64,000 bases of DNA from Gonocerus acuteangulatus (lineage: Eukaryota; Arthropoda; Insecta; Hemiptera; Coreidae): assembly GCA_946811695.1 (NCBI GenBank), contig OX328127.1, positions 45,105,609-45,169,608 of the forward strand, read 5' to 3'. Shown piece by piece: positions 22,852 to 33,689 of this stretch. Below the pieces are notes generated by a model. The model made no database searches. It saw only the letters and a list, made by a program, of their open reading frames with translations, and was not told the origin of the DNA. A program made the position numbers and the translations under genes. Numbering within the stretch: position 1 is the stretch's first letter; each line of letters begins with the position of its first letter.

Positions 22852-25800
22852 TTAGATTTTATGATATATGTTTATGTTATGAAAATGTTGTAATATTGTT
22901 TTTATATGTGGGCTGTCCTCCGTTAACAGTTCTTGAATGTCATAAGGTATGTTTAGTGGATTTCTCTGTCTGCATTCTGTAAGTATATGTTTTATAGTAA
23001 GAGTCCTGTTACAGTATTTGCAAATAGGTCTATCTTTTCTATTCATTAAGTAGGAGTGAGTCAGGAATGAGTGTCCAATGCGTAGTCTGGTCAATATAAC
23101 TTGGTCTCTCCTTGTTAGGGCCCATTTATGTTTAGACCAAGGTTCTACAGTTGGCTTTATTTCAAGCAGTTTGTTGTCTGTTAGTGTCCATTATCTTTGC
23201 CAGTAAGTTAGTACCTGTCTTTGAACTGTCGAACACAAATCTTCAGAAGTCAGTTTGTCAATATCGAGTGATCTCCTTTTAGTTGCTAATTTTGCTTGTT
23301 TGTCAATCTCGTTGCTTTCTGGGATTCCTGTATGTCCGGGTAGCCAAGTCATTGTTATGTTTTTATTTTGTAGGTTTAGTAATTGTGTAAGTATTTGTGT
23401 TATTACTGGGTGTGTACTGTAGATATTTCCCAAGGAGAGCAATGAACTTAGCGAGTCAGAGCAAAGAATGATTTCTCGTCTATTTGTGTGTTGTAAGTTG
23501 GAAAGAGCTGTAAGTATGGCTGTCAGTTCGGCAGTGTATATACTAGAGTCGTCGTGTAGTTTTATTTGGTAGGTCATGTCATCAACTATAGCTGCAGCGC
23601 CTGTTCCTGAATCACTTTTGGAACCATCGGTAAAGATAAATAGTGCTTCAGGATGCCTCGTTTTAAAAGATTTAAAGACATTTTGGTATAACGTAGAAGA
23701 AATGGGTTCCTTCTTTTTGTATTGTGTTAGCGTGAGATTAATTTTGAAGTTTTTAACTCTCCAAGGGGGTTGTGAAAGGACTGCGTTGGTATGTATAGGT
23801 GTATTTAAAAGTGTTGAGCTGTTTGCGTCTAATAGATGTCTTATTAATAACGGTTTTATTCGTGGATTTTTTTGTAAATATTCATTATGAAATTGGTTAT
23901 TTAAAAATGTATCTACGCAAGGTTTCTTTAATGCCTTTGACTTTAAAATAAATTTTAAGTTTAAAATCTGCCGTCTATACTCCATAGGAAGTTCTCCTGC
24001 TTCCACACATAGGCTATCGGTGGGGCTCGATCTAAAAGCTCCTGTTGCAATTCTCAGGCCTGTATGATGAATAGAGTCAAGGAGCTTGAGTGATTTTTTA
24101 CTGGCAGATGAATAAGCAATACAACCATAATGTATTAAGGACCTGGTAAAAGATCGATAGAAAGTAAGCATTAAACATCTGTCAGCTCCCCACTTTGAGT
24201 TGGCAAGGATTCTCAGTAGATTCAAGGATTTCTTGCATTTGCTGAGAATACTCTTCAAGTGCGGAATCCATGTAAGCCGTCTGTCTAGAATAAGTCCCAA
24301 GAATGTCAGTGTGGTAGTGGTATTGACTGTCACATTGTTCAGTGTAAGGTTGTATACAAAGTTGGTCCTTTTTCTAGTAAGTATCATTTGTTTAGTTTTT
24401 TCACTAGATAATTTAAAGCCTGTTTTGGAACACCATGTTTCTAGGGTATGTAGTGTGTTTTGTATGAGTCCTTGTGCTGTAGTAACATCTGAAAATGTAT
24501 TGTAGATAAGCAAGTCGTCAGCGAACAAACAGTAAGATACTTCATTGGGGATACAGTTCATGATGGAGTTTATGGCAATGTTAAATAGCGTTGTGCTGAG
24601 TACACCTCCTTGAGGCACTCCATTTTCCTGGGGAAACGCATCTGACAAAGTTGCACCTACCCTAACTCGGAATGTTCTCTGGGAAAGATAATTTATCAGG
24701 AAATTAATAATATTCCCTTCAACACCCCAATTTTTAAGTTGCGAGATAATTAGTCTTCTCCAGACCGTATCGTACGCCTTCTCTAGATCAAGTGATACTG
24801 CCAGTACAGACTTCTTCTGAAGGAATGCATTTAAAATGTCACTCTCCACTTTTGCTAGGTGATGCATTGTAGAATGCTTTGGTCTAAAGCCACACTGAAA
24901 GGGAGACAGTAAGTTTCTGCTTTCGAGGAACCAGAGCAGCCTGTTATTAATCATTTTCTCTACGGTCTTGCAGATGCAACTTGTTAACGAAATTGGTCTA
25001 AAACTAGAGGGGTGTTTTTTATCTTTCCCAGGTTTGTGTACTGGAATAACGATAGCTTCATTCCAAGATATAGGATAGGTACCGCTCATGAACATATCAT
25101 TAAACAGGCCAAGAAGGACTGATAGGCCATGTTTGGGTAGATTTTGTATCATGTCATAGGTAATTTGGTCTGGTCCAGGAGCAGTTAGCCTTACTTTGGC
25201 TAAGACTTGTTCCAGTTCTTGTAAGGTGAATATGTCGTTCAAAGGGTGATCTTGGGGAACTGTAGAAATAGTGGTGTGGTCAGTACGTTTCTTATGGTCT
25301 AAGAATATTTGAGTATAATGATCGTCACTGGATATTTTACTGAAGTGTCTTCCTAGAATATTAGTGATAGTCAGTTGGTTGGTTATGATTTTGTCGTTGT
25401 GTTCAAGTCCCGTAATTGGAGCATGATATTTTTTATGATTAATTTGGTTGATTTTATTCCAAATTTCAGATGTGGAAGTGTGTCTGGTAATGTTCGATAC
25501 GTAATCTACCCAACATTTTTTCTTACTCTGCTTTATAGTCCACTGCGCCTTAGCCTTCTTTTGTTTGTAAGCCTGTAAGTTAATGAATGATGGTTCCCTT
25601 CGGAATAAACGAAGTACATCTCTTCGGTCTCTTACAGCTGTTTTACAGTCATCATTCCACCAAGGGACGGGGGATCTTTTGTATGTTTGTGAAGTCTTGG
25701 GAATACTAACTTCAGCAGCTTGAAGCATAATAGAGGTAAATTCGTCTAAAGAATGTACGTTTGAGGCGTTAAGTGAGTTAGTAATGAACGTTTGGTAAGA

Positions 25801-26523
25801 GAACCAGTCTGCTTTTTTGGTGTTAAAACGTGGAGTTGTTCTGAAGAGAGGTGTTTGGTCATTGATTGAAATATGAATTGGAAAATGATCGCTGCCATGA
25901 GAGTCCTCATTGACCTGCCAGGAAAGGCGAGTTAGTAAGCTAGGGGTACATAGAGAAACGTCAATGTTTGTAAATGTTCCTGTCCTTGTGCAGAGGTGTG
26001 TTGGAGTGTTAGTGTTTAGTGCGATCAGGTCAAAAAATTCAAAGATATTTTGGAGCTGGGCTCCTTTACTGTTTGTCGATGGTGAATTCCACATTGTGCT
26101 TAAAGCGTTAACGTCACCTAGGAAAAGAATTGGTGGTGGTAGTTGGGTAAGTAGGTCTTGAATTTCGTGTACGTCTAGTGGTTCACTTGGTGGAAGATAA
26201 ATGGAACATATTGTGACTCTGAAAGGCAGGTGTACTGACACTGCTACTGCTTGGAGTGTTGTTCGTAGCGGGATAGGCTCACTGTATATGGCATTATTGA
26301 CATACACAGCTCCCCCTCCACAGGTTCTACCTCCCAATAAGTAATCTAGTCTATAATCTGTAAAACTGTTTAGGCTGACGCTCTTATCAGGTGTTAAGTG
26401 TGTTTCCTGAAGAACTACAACAAGAGGCTTTTTTTCATTTAACAAATATTTAAGATTAGCGATGTGTGTTTGAACACCATTTATGTTCCATTGGAGTATA
26501 GTCATTGCTGGTTCGGATGGCAT
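22852..26523 (-). pseudogene. LINE ORF2: endonuclease, reverse transcriptase, RNase H, zinc knuckle; one premature stop
   Basis: The polyprotein nicks target DNA, primes cDNA synthesis on it and removes template RNA. Residues 1-220 are the APE-type endonuclease: N13 in QWNING, E40 in QETHL, GDVN 136-139 and SDH 211-213. The reverse transcriptase spans about 440-760, with SFRPISLTS 507-515, catalytic D579 in SLDLEKAYD, VPQGG 636-640 and FADD 667-670. RNase H spans about 955-1085 with D966, E999, D1023, H1064 and D1074 all present. A TAA at 23191-23193 replaces a sense codon after YWQR (residue 1110). The same frame then continues for 112 codons to 22852 through LRIGHSFLTHS and the knuckle CKYCN...KHILTEC. 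A single-base change explains the stop; without it the frame would be about 1,223 codons. The start follows ORF1 by 140 bp. Confidence 0.93.
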
Positions 26524-26663
26524 TGAGAAAGATAAAAAGAAAATAAATAAATAAACGGTAAGGTTCTAAATAAATAAAAGTAAATTAATAGATAAAATAA
26601 GATAATAAATAAATAAAGATAGTAATAATATGAAGAAACAAAGAGAAAAATAAAAAATTGAAC

Positions 26664-27740
26664 TTATGTCTGCTTTCCTCGTTTCTTATTTTTGTAGGTT
26701 CCTCTAGTCTTGATATCGGATTCCTCATCTTCTACTTCAACTGGCTTTTTGAGATATTCGTTCTTCTTAGGACGGATCGGTTTTTTCTCAACTTTCTCTT
26801 CAATAATTTCTGTTGAGATCGAAGAATTGCCGGTGATGTCTTTTACTTCTTCTGTTCGAGTTTTTTGTGCAGCCGTTTCTTTTAACTCGGGGGAATGTTT
26901 AATAAGGAGGTTTTCAAGAACTTGCATCCTCTTGTCCATCCTTTCAATCAGCTGTAATAATTTCAACGAAGTGCCACTATCTTCTACTCTAGTAACGGCT
27001 TTTGATGCGTAGAAGGGCTGCTTGGATTTCGACAACACTCGCTTAGCTTCACTGTAGCTTACTTTGTTACTTGCCATGTATTTTTTAATCTCATACTCTT
27101 CAGAGTAAATACGGCACGTTTTTAATGATGTAGTATGGTTTTCTCCACACAGGCAACATTTGGTTTTTTTACATGGGCCATCGTGCTTCGGTTCACTACA
27201 GGTCCTGCATATTGGGTCCTTCTTGCAGGAAGAACTGTGGTGATTCAGGAGACCACAATTGTAGCATATTAAGGGCCGCGGAACGTATTGTCTTACAGGT
27301 ACTGATAAATACCCAACATAGATGCGGTTGGGTAGCTCGGGTGTTTCAAAGGTTCCGAGAAATAGACAAGATTTTCTTGGTTCTTTTCCTATTTTTTTTA
27401 ACCCTTTTATTCCCTGGTCCTTCAATTCTAGTAAAACTTCATCCTCAGAAAGGTCTCTAATCTCAGGACAAAAGAATACTCCTTTGGAATAGTTCAGAGT
27501 CTTGTGTGGTTCTATTGAAATTTTGGTACCATTAAAGTCCTTTTCATTTAACATCTTAGTAGCGACCTTCGGATTTTGACAGTCAAGGAGGACTGTTCCC
27601 GTCCTGTACTGCTTCCTAATATTAATGTCTTTAGAAAAACTGCATACCCACTTATTAATAATAAATGGGTTAACAGCGTTAAAGTTGTTACCTGTGCTTT
27701 CCATTTTCACGACAAGGTATCTTGGGATTGGGCTTGCCAT
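26664..27740 (-). CDS. LINE ORF1: RNA-binding gag-like protein with three zinc knuckles
   Basis: This 358-residue frame is intact. It would bind element RNA and form the ribonucleoprotein. Three knuckles follow one another: CYNCGLLNHHSSSC (159-172, CX2CX4HX4C), C178-X2-C-X4-H-X3-C190, and CLCGENHTTSLKTC (196-209), an arrangement typical of I/Jockey-group ORF1 proteins. Residues 1-150 probably hold an RRM-like fold, although no single motif proves it. The last 70 residues are rich in Lys and Glu and are probably disordered. The Met at 27740 follows a 391-bp leader and is the first long start downstream of the element's 5' end. ORF2 starts 140 bp after its stop in a different frame, so ORF2 translation must reinitiate or use another route. 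Confidence 0.92.
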   Translation of the reverse strand: MASPIPRYLVVKMESTGNNFNAVNPFIINKWVCSFSKDINIRKQYRTGTVLLDCQNPKVATKMLNEKDFNGTKISIEPHKTLNYSKGVFFCPEIRDLSEDEVLLELKDQGIKGLKKIGKEPRKSCLFLGTFETPELPNRIYVGYLSVPVRQYVPRPLICYNCGLLNHHSSSCKKDPICRTCSEPKHDGPCKKTKCCLCGENHTTSLKTCRIYSEEYEIKKYMASNKVSYSEAKRVLSKSKQPFYASKAVTRVEDSGTSLKLLQLIERMDKRMQVLENLLIKHSPELKETAAQKTRTEEVKDITGNSSISTEIIEEKVEKKPIRPKKNEYLKKPVEVEDEESDIKTRGTYKNKKRGKQT

Positions 27741-28131
27741 TTTTTAGTTTACACACTGATAAACCAGGGTTATCACTAATTATTAACAATAACAAGGCTA
27801 CTGAGCTGTAGCACCCAGATAACCACAGATGACCTAGTTTATTGTCTCCGGAGTAAGGGACAGGCGCCTAGACGGAGCAGGTATAACCCCCACCACCTAG
27901 CAGAGCTCCAAGTAATGTTTTAAACACAAAGACATTAGGTTGAAAAACTCACTATTATCTTCATTAATAGCACGTTCATCGACCTCCAACTTCGTACAAG
28001 CGCACTCGGATCACTTATCCACCACTAGGCCACTTTTCACGGGGTAAAAACGAGTTTAAACCAGTGAATTTGGAAAAAAGTACAGAGCATACGATGCACG
28101 ATGTTGCCCCGACGCAGGCTACAGACCGACC
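27741..28131 (-). promoter_or_regulatory. LINE 5' UTR (probable internal promoter region)
   Basis: 391 bp from the element's 5' end (fixed by the target duplication) to the ORF1 start. LINEs of this type carry an internal RNA polymerase II promoter here; no specific motif was proved by reading. Confidence 0.6.
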
Positions 28132-28143
28132 TAAGTCAGGAAA

Positions 28144-29564
28144 ACTGCCACAGTGTATAGTTTATTCCAAGAATACTTTCGAAATCGACAACACCAACTT
28201 CAGAGTCCTTTGAGTCAAAAAAATTGCAATAGAAAGAAAAATAATTACACTCATTATTAAAATCAATTATTTTGTACTTTAATATTTCATGACTGTGTTG
28301 TTTTTTTTTTAAGTTGTAAACGCTGATATAGTTATTTTCTGATTGTTTAACAATTTCAATGTTGTGTTGCCAGAGCTTCTCAAGAGTATTTATGAGGTTT
28401 TAATTAGCAGTTTCCCTTAAGTTTATTTCGTTAAATTTAAATTGATCGGCACTGCAAAACTATTCATCCAAAGCAGTCCAAAAATGTCCCTCTTGGGAAA
28501 AATGACTCAATCAATGATTCGCAGAAAAAATTTGGTCTATTCCCTAACATCTCTTAGTTTTGTAAGCAAAATGATTTCATTTTCCAATTCATTACAAATT
28601 TCAATGATGTCTTTTCTTAAAATGTACTTCTAGGATAATGAAAATATAGCCGTGTAGAGCGTGCTGAGCTGGATAGAGTAGCTCATTTTCATGTAATAGA
28701 GTTGAATAGATCCCGCCCCCCCCCTGCCTACTTCCAAGGCAAATTGAGGGAGCCAATCTGGAATATTGGTTTCCTTCAAGCCTGTCTCCTTTGTCCTTCG
28801 CTTTGCCTAATAACTTATAATCGTCAAGAAATTTCCGGTTAGAAATTTAATGAAAGGACGCTAAGTTAATTAGAGTGGCTTAAGATATATTCTGTCTCAG
28901 ACAGGTGAAGGTTTCCTGTTAAGGTATCGACGAAAACTCTCAAGGGTAACTCGGAAAAAGAGAAAATAAATAAAAATGAGGTTTGTTTAAATAATTTCGC
29001 TTCCTCATTGAGATGAAGGTGTATTGTATTTGTAGAAACCAATGTATAAATATACCGGCGAGGCTTATCTGTGCTATTTGCATCTGAATTCCCGCCAAAT
29101 ATTAACAAATTCTTCGCCACGTTCCTCGCAGATCTACTTAATTTAAAGAAGTTTCCATCTTTCGCTACTTAAGCATTCCACAAGACCAGCGGGAGCTGCG
29201 AGACGTGTACTTCCTAGAGAAGTGTCTTCCCGTTAACCAATTATTATTAGTAACCATTAGTAACAGCTGAAGCAGGTTACCTTCCTAGCGGTTGCAGGCA
29301 TACTGGTCAAAGAGGTACTCGCCAGAGAGCTACTGGCTCTAGAGCTATCAGGCTGTACCATGTGAAATGTCAGTTATGTTTACTTTGCGATTTAATCCTT
29401 TCCCTTTTTTATTTCATTATTTACAAACATCATTGTTATTCATATATAATTAAAGCTCTTTTATTCCTATTATTTAATCAGTAATTTCTGTACAGTGTTG
29501 TGAGAACGATCCTCTGAGAAAAAATAAAACTTAAATTATTACTTCAAGGGAAATCCGTATTATT
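28144..29564. other. Intergenic DNA, nothing firmly recognised
   Basis: 28655-28730 has a weak tRNA-like flavour (gtgtagagcgtgctgagctgg..) followed by a C-run, possibly an old SINE head. No gene was seen elsewhere in this stretch. Confidence 0.4.
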
Positions 29565-29885
29565 TTTCGTTATGAGTTTAAGCTCGGTCATAGCGCTGCT
29601 GAGGCGTGTATGAACATTAACACGGCGTTCGGGGAGGGAACGGTGAATGAACGAACTGTTTACCGGTGGTTTTACAGGTTTTGAAGTGAAAATTTTGACC
29701 TTGACAACGAGGAGCGAGGAAGGCCAGAAACCAAGCTTGACAATGACCACCTGAAAGAAAGGGTTGAAGCTTATCCCTCAAAAAGTACTAGGGAATATGC
29801 CAAAGAACTCGGAGTAAGAGCCACGACAGTTTCAAGACATTTGAAGGAAATCGGCAAGTCCAAAACTGACATTTCTTACGGTACA
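29565..29885 (+). pseudogene. mariner transposase relic, N-terminal DNA-binding half
   Basis: The frame from 29565 reads YEFKLGHSAAEAC, INTAFGEGTVNERTVYRWF, an in-frame TGA near 29682, then DLDNEERGRPETKLDND, STREYAKELGVRATTVSRHL and KEIGK. These are the paired helix-turn-helix motifs of the mariner (Tc1/mariner) transposase N-terminus, which bind the element's terminal repeats. The catalytic DDD domain is absent: after KEIGK the sequence becomes unrelated. No terminal inverted repeats were found. The cause of loss is a stop plus a 3' truncation. Confidence 0.9.
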
Positions 29886-30886
29886 GCCTGATACTGTAGG
29901 AAGCCATCATGTGGTGACGTCACAGAACCCTACTTCACCATCTGACCATTTATTAAGTTTTATTCCCCCAGAAGCATTTATTTATCATTTTTATAAGGAA
30001 TTTACTTATTAATGTTTTTTAATTATAAATTATTTGGGACTTTCTGATTCCTTGACTGTACTATCTAGCAATATAAACGGGCTCATAGCTCAACATAGCC
30101 TCCTCATCGAAACTTATGCAAAAGACAAACAGACCGAAATGCTTATACGGCAACGGGAAATTACACATATCAATAGCCTGAAACAATGAGGCAATCAGCA
30201 AATCCCAAACGAATAACATGAAATATTAGCCACGGGTAGCCGTCACTATTCGTCATCATGTTAACCCACGTAATATGTAGTCACTAATTTGATAAAAGAG
30301 TCTCTGGAAATGCTACATATTTATTTTATAATATATAAACTTTATGTCGAAAAATTAAATTAAACTCTCAACAAATTATTTATTCAAGCGTACATGCTCA
30401 GTGTCCGTCTGACAAATAATAAATAAACGATTATTTTAATTCCTGAAAAATATTTCAATATTTAACGATTGAAAATAGCCTGTGTAAAAGTTATTTTAAT
30501 TGTTAACGTTTGAGATTTGCTTTCACTAGTGTAAACCTTGTTGTTCTACCTCCTCTTTATAATTATAAATCTCTAAGACCTGTCTTAAGCTTCCTAATTG
30601 CTACAAAATCTTCTTCATGTTCCTCCATGAAATTGTAAAGCTTACGTTCATAGGTCATGTTTACCCTCAAACTCATATCGAATAACTGATACTCTTAAGT
30701 AAAGGGTTAACGGCACAGAAATGAATGTCATATCAGCCTTAACAAGCAGATTTTTATTTATTTTTTAATTTATGGCGCACCGAGATCTCGGCAATTGGCG
30801 CTTATTAACAAGCAGATAAATAATTTGCTGACCTTCATTAAATATTTTAACTTCCTTTATTGAAAGTCGAACCGACGATATTTCAC
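29886..30886. other. AT-rich DNA; possible SINE tail at 30755-30805
   Basis: On the minus strand AAGCGCCAATTGCCGAGATC and GGTGCGCCATAAATT at 30760-30803 resemble SINE tails at 19446 and 51829. Nothing else was recognised. Confidence 0.4.
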
Positions 30887-31122
30887 CGACTTGATAACGT
30901 CCATAGCCACGTTGAACACACCAGTTCCCGCTTGAAAATGCCAGTACTTGTCACCGAAGTTAGGCAACGTCGGGCGTGGCCAGTACCTGAATGGGTGACC
31001 AACCACGTACTGATAACATTTTAAAAATATCGAAACTTGTACATACTACAAGGTTAATCGCCCAATATATGATAGCCGTAAAAAAATAAATAAATTAATT
31101 TCAAGAAAATTTAACGACTTGA
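30887..31122 (+). mobile_element. 5S rRNA-derived retroposon (SINE3-like)
   Basis: 30896-31007 resembles an animal 5S rRNA gene: AACGTCCATAGCCACGTTG, AACACACCAGTTC, TCACCGAAGTTAGGCAACG, TCGGGCGTGG and ATGGGTGACC follow in 5S order. That includes the internal A-box/intermediate (about 30953-30973) and C-box (about 30989-31000) regions used by TFIIIA and polymerase III. About 18 extra bases (cttgaaaatgccagtact) interrupt the 5S part. An 80-bp unrelated body and an A-rich tail (ccgtaaaaaaataaataa) follow. The whole is bracketed by CGACTTGA at 30887-30894 and 31115-31122. This fits a polymerase-III retroposon with a 5S head; a plain 5S pseudogene is the alternative. Confidence 0.7.
30896..31007 (+). 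rRNA. 5S rRNA-like sequence (pseudogene)
   Basis: The 5S-like head of the retroposon. It has an internal insertion and substitutions, and its last part (GACCGCCTGGGAA in functional genes) is degraded to gaccaaccacg. It cannot fold as a functional 5S rRNA. Confidence 0.7.
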
Positions 31123-31802
31123 ATTTCCGATCATGGCTACGGAATCAATCATAATTATGCAGGAACAGACGTGATTCGATATAGTGCTTATTCCTGGCGA
31201 GATATCAAAAACTTGGAAATAAAAATTCATATTTCCCTTTAAACGAAACGAGACCAACATTTCGAATTGCTCTGACTGAAATAGTCCTATTAAAATTTAT
31301 GGGAGCCTTATTTATGAGTGGGCTGAAACTTTGTTGTAGGACATTCATTGTCTATGTCTGTTTCTAGTGTTTTATTTGTCAGTTTATCGATTTGTTCTGA
31401 CAACGTATCAACATGATCTATGTCTAGGGCAAGTTCTATTTATTACTCCCAACGTGTAATAAGCCATGTTATCTGTTTTATTACACGTGTTACTGACTGA
31501 GCCAAATACAGCTGAACATAGAACTAATACAGAAAAAAAAAATGGAGCGGCAGATTATTTGAAAGATAACAGGCACATAAAGGCAAGAAGCCGGGCCTTA
31601 AAAGTGAGAGCTGAACTCTTGTAGTTAAATGACAGACCTTGGCGTGAAGGAAGCTTTGCTTTCTATGGGACCATGAAAGAAAATGAGTCCATGTTTCATT
31701 TCTCCTGACCAGGTCCCCAATACTGGTGGAATTCATAGGCAGTGCCAAGATAGTAACTTTTTACTGACGACACACTACTGGTAATACGAAGGGTCTGTGT
31801 GT
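31123..31802. other. Intergenic DNA up to the assembly gap
   Basis: No gene recognised. A short GT run precedes the gap. Confidence 0.45.
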
Positions 31803-32002
31803 NNNNNNNNNNNNNNNNNNNNNNNNNNNNNNNNNNNNNNNNNNNNNNNNNNNNNNNNNNNNNNNNNNNNNNNNNNNNNNNNNNNNNNNNNNNNNNNNNN
31901 NNNNNNNNNNNNNNNNNNNNNNNNNNNNNNNNNNNNNNNNNNNNNNNNNNNNNNNNNNNNNNNNNNNNNNNNNNNNNNNNNNNNNNNNNNNNNNNNNNNN
32001 NN
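31803..32002. other. Assembly gap (200 N)
   Basis: Exactly 200 N, bounded by GTGTGT on the left and (GA)n on the right. The round number suggests an arbitrary gap length placed in a simple repeat. Confidence 0.98.

Positions 32003-32035
<33 letters not shown>
32003..32035. repeat. (GA)n microsatellite at gap edge
   Basis: GA repeat directly after the N run. Confidence 0.95.
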
Positions 32036-32039
<4 letters not shown>

Positions 32040-32429
32040 CTACGGAGGTCTACAAAGGGATGGTAGCAAGCAGAACAGAGCCACCCCTATGTGCAGCGGA
32101 AGATCTAAGGGGCCAGCCACCCTCTGAGGACTAGACCTATTTGTGTTCCTAAGAACACCAGTCCTTTCAGCCTACCTCTAAATAAGCAGTATCTATACTC
32201 AATGTTGTTAATTACCTCTCGAGGTATTGAAATAGGGGCAATAATTGACGGCATAAACATTACTTCCCTCTTTGACGAGGGTATCAATAATATCTTTGAT
32301 TCTCTATCATCATCAATTTACAGAAATGAAACTCTTTGATCAGATTCAACAAGAACTTTCAATGCTCAGTATAATTAACACGCTTCAGGCGAAGTGGATT
32401 ATGGGCTTCTACGTTCAAATCTTAACTAA

Positions 32430-32563
32430 GCAGGCTACACACGGTCTTTCCTGGACAGTCTAAACTGACAGACCGGCCTGATTATATACAAGTTCAGGAG
32501 ACCGGCTTTTCGGCGGACTGTTCAGGTCTAACTGACTGGCTTGCCTGACCGTTTGTAGCCTGC
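32430..32563. mobile_element. 134-bp MITE
   Basis: Ends GCAGGCTACACACGGTC and GACCGTTTGTAGCCTGC form a 17-bp inverted repeat with two mismatches. The interior carries further inverted GACAG/ACCGG words. It has no coding capacity. The target duplication is unclear (TAA on the left, ATAA on the right). Confidence 0.75.
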
Positions 32564-32979
32564 ATAACGTCATATTTGAGTTTAACCTCCTTTCCCATTA
32601 TCTTTCCCGAACCTTACTCTCTTTATATTATAGGTATTATATATTAAGATAAAATATACAATTCCTATAACTGAATATCCTTTCCTTTTATACAGATTGC
32701 ATTTTCCATATATTGTACTAAAACTAAATACGCACAACTTGAGTGTCTTGCAGGTCATAGCATTTTCCAAGGTATATAGGCGGTTTATGTGGAATTTGAT
32801 GTTTTCACGAAAACTTATCAACTGAGTCAACATTGTGTGTTTACAAATAATGCTTTATGTTTAATACGATTTGGTAAGTTTGAAATGACATAGCATGATA
32901 GCCGCATTTAATAGGAAGAAAACAAAACTTCAAACGCCGTATTCTCCTCTGAAACGTTTCTATCGAAATTCACGCGTTA

Positions 32980-33686
32980 GGGTGCACCTGCACTGGACCC
33001 GTTCCGATCCGATCCGATAGCCACCGACTGTCAGAAGAAAAACAAACACATGCATCTCAATCGAGGTGCCTACATTGGTCCCGACCCGATCCAATCTGGT
33101 CCAATCCAACGACCACCGATTCTTGGCCATTCAAACTAGTTTGTTTCTAGGCCGATTTCGGACCGACGAAGCAAAATGGCGCCAACCCACATATTGTGTT
33201 CAAAAAAGTCTACAGGTTCTAAATCTTAACCTATTTCAATCCACTTTTTTTTTTCTTTTTTTTTTTTTTTTTTTTAAATCAACTGAGTGTTAAAATTTAG
33301 AACAACTTTTTCAATTCACATTTTTGTTTTTACTTTCCCTTGTTAATAAATTGCAATTTAATAAATTGCATGGAAAGATGTTTATAACCATCCAACTTCT
33401 ATAACCTTCCAATGTTTATAACCTTCTAATGTTATAAATAATTTTAAAATATGAATACCAATACTTCTCTTACCTCCAACATTTAACCTAATCAAAGGTT
33501 TCTATGCTTATTAGATGGTATTTCTTAAATCAATCACTCATCTTCACTTCACTACGAGGTCATTACTGAGGAGCTGTGACTAAATCGGATCAGATCGGGT
33601 CAAGAACAATGTAGGCACTCACGTCGGCCGCTGTCGATCAAACGAAATCGGATCGGGAGAAATACGGGTACAATGTAGGTGCAGCC
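32980..33686. mobile_element. 707-bp MITE-like element with TTA target duplication
   Basis: The ends GGGTGCACCTGCACTGGACCC (plus) and GGCTGCACCTACATTGTACC (minus) are inverted repeats. TTA flanks both sides (32977-32979, 33687-33689), and the GG-start with TTA duplication fits the PIF/Harbinger type. A second, internal inverted pair (GAGGTGCCTACATTGGTCCC near 33065; AACAATGTAGGCACTC near 33606) repeats the termini. No transposase is encoded; the centre holds a T-rich block. Confidence 0.75.
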
Positions 33687-33689
33687 TTA

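Larger units (their letters stand above)
22229..28143 (-). mobile_element. Full-length I-type LINE with 12-bp target duplications
   Basis: The element is 22241-28131, flanked by identical TAAGTCAGGAAA at 22229-22240 and 28132-28143. On the minus strand it has a 391-bp 5' UTR starting GGTCGGTCTGT, ORF1 (27740-26664), a 140-bp spacer, ORF2 (26523-22852) and a roughly 610-bp 3' UTR with A-rich simple repeats. The 3' UTR ends in a GAGCAC...GTGCTC hairpin, ATAAATAAATGAATT and an A-rich tail. The RNase H domain after the reverse transcriptase, the three zinc knuckles in ORF1 and the C-terminal knuckle in ORF2 place it in the I superfamily (I/Nimb-like). The only obvious coding lesion is one stop codon in ORF2. 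Exact duplications indicate a recent insertion. Confidence 0.93.

Noticed and set aside
23576..27779. Several plus-strand frames of 60-104 codons inside the LINE
   Set aside because: They are antisense shadows of ORF1 and ORF2, with no independent motif.
30896..31007. A functional 5S rRNA gene
   Set aside because: An internal insertion and a degraded 3' end, plus an A-rich tail and flanking duplication, indicate a retroposed derivative.
31696..32134. Open frames across the N run
   Set aside because: They exist only because N codons are not read as stops.
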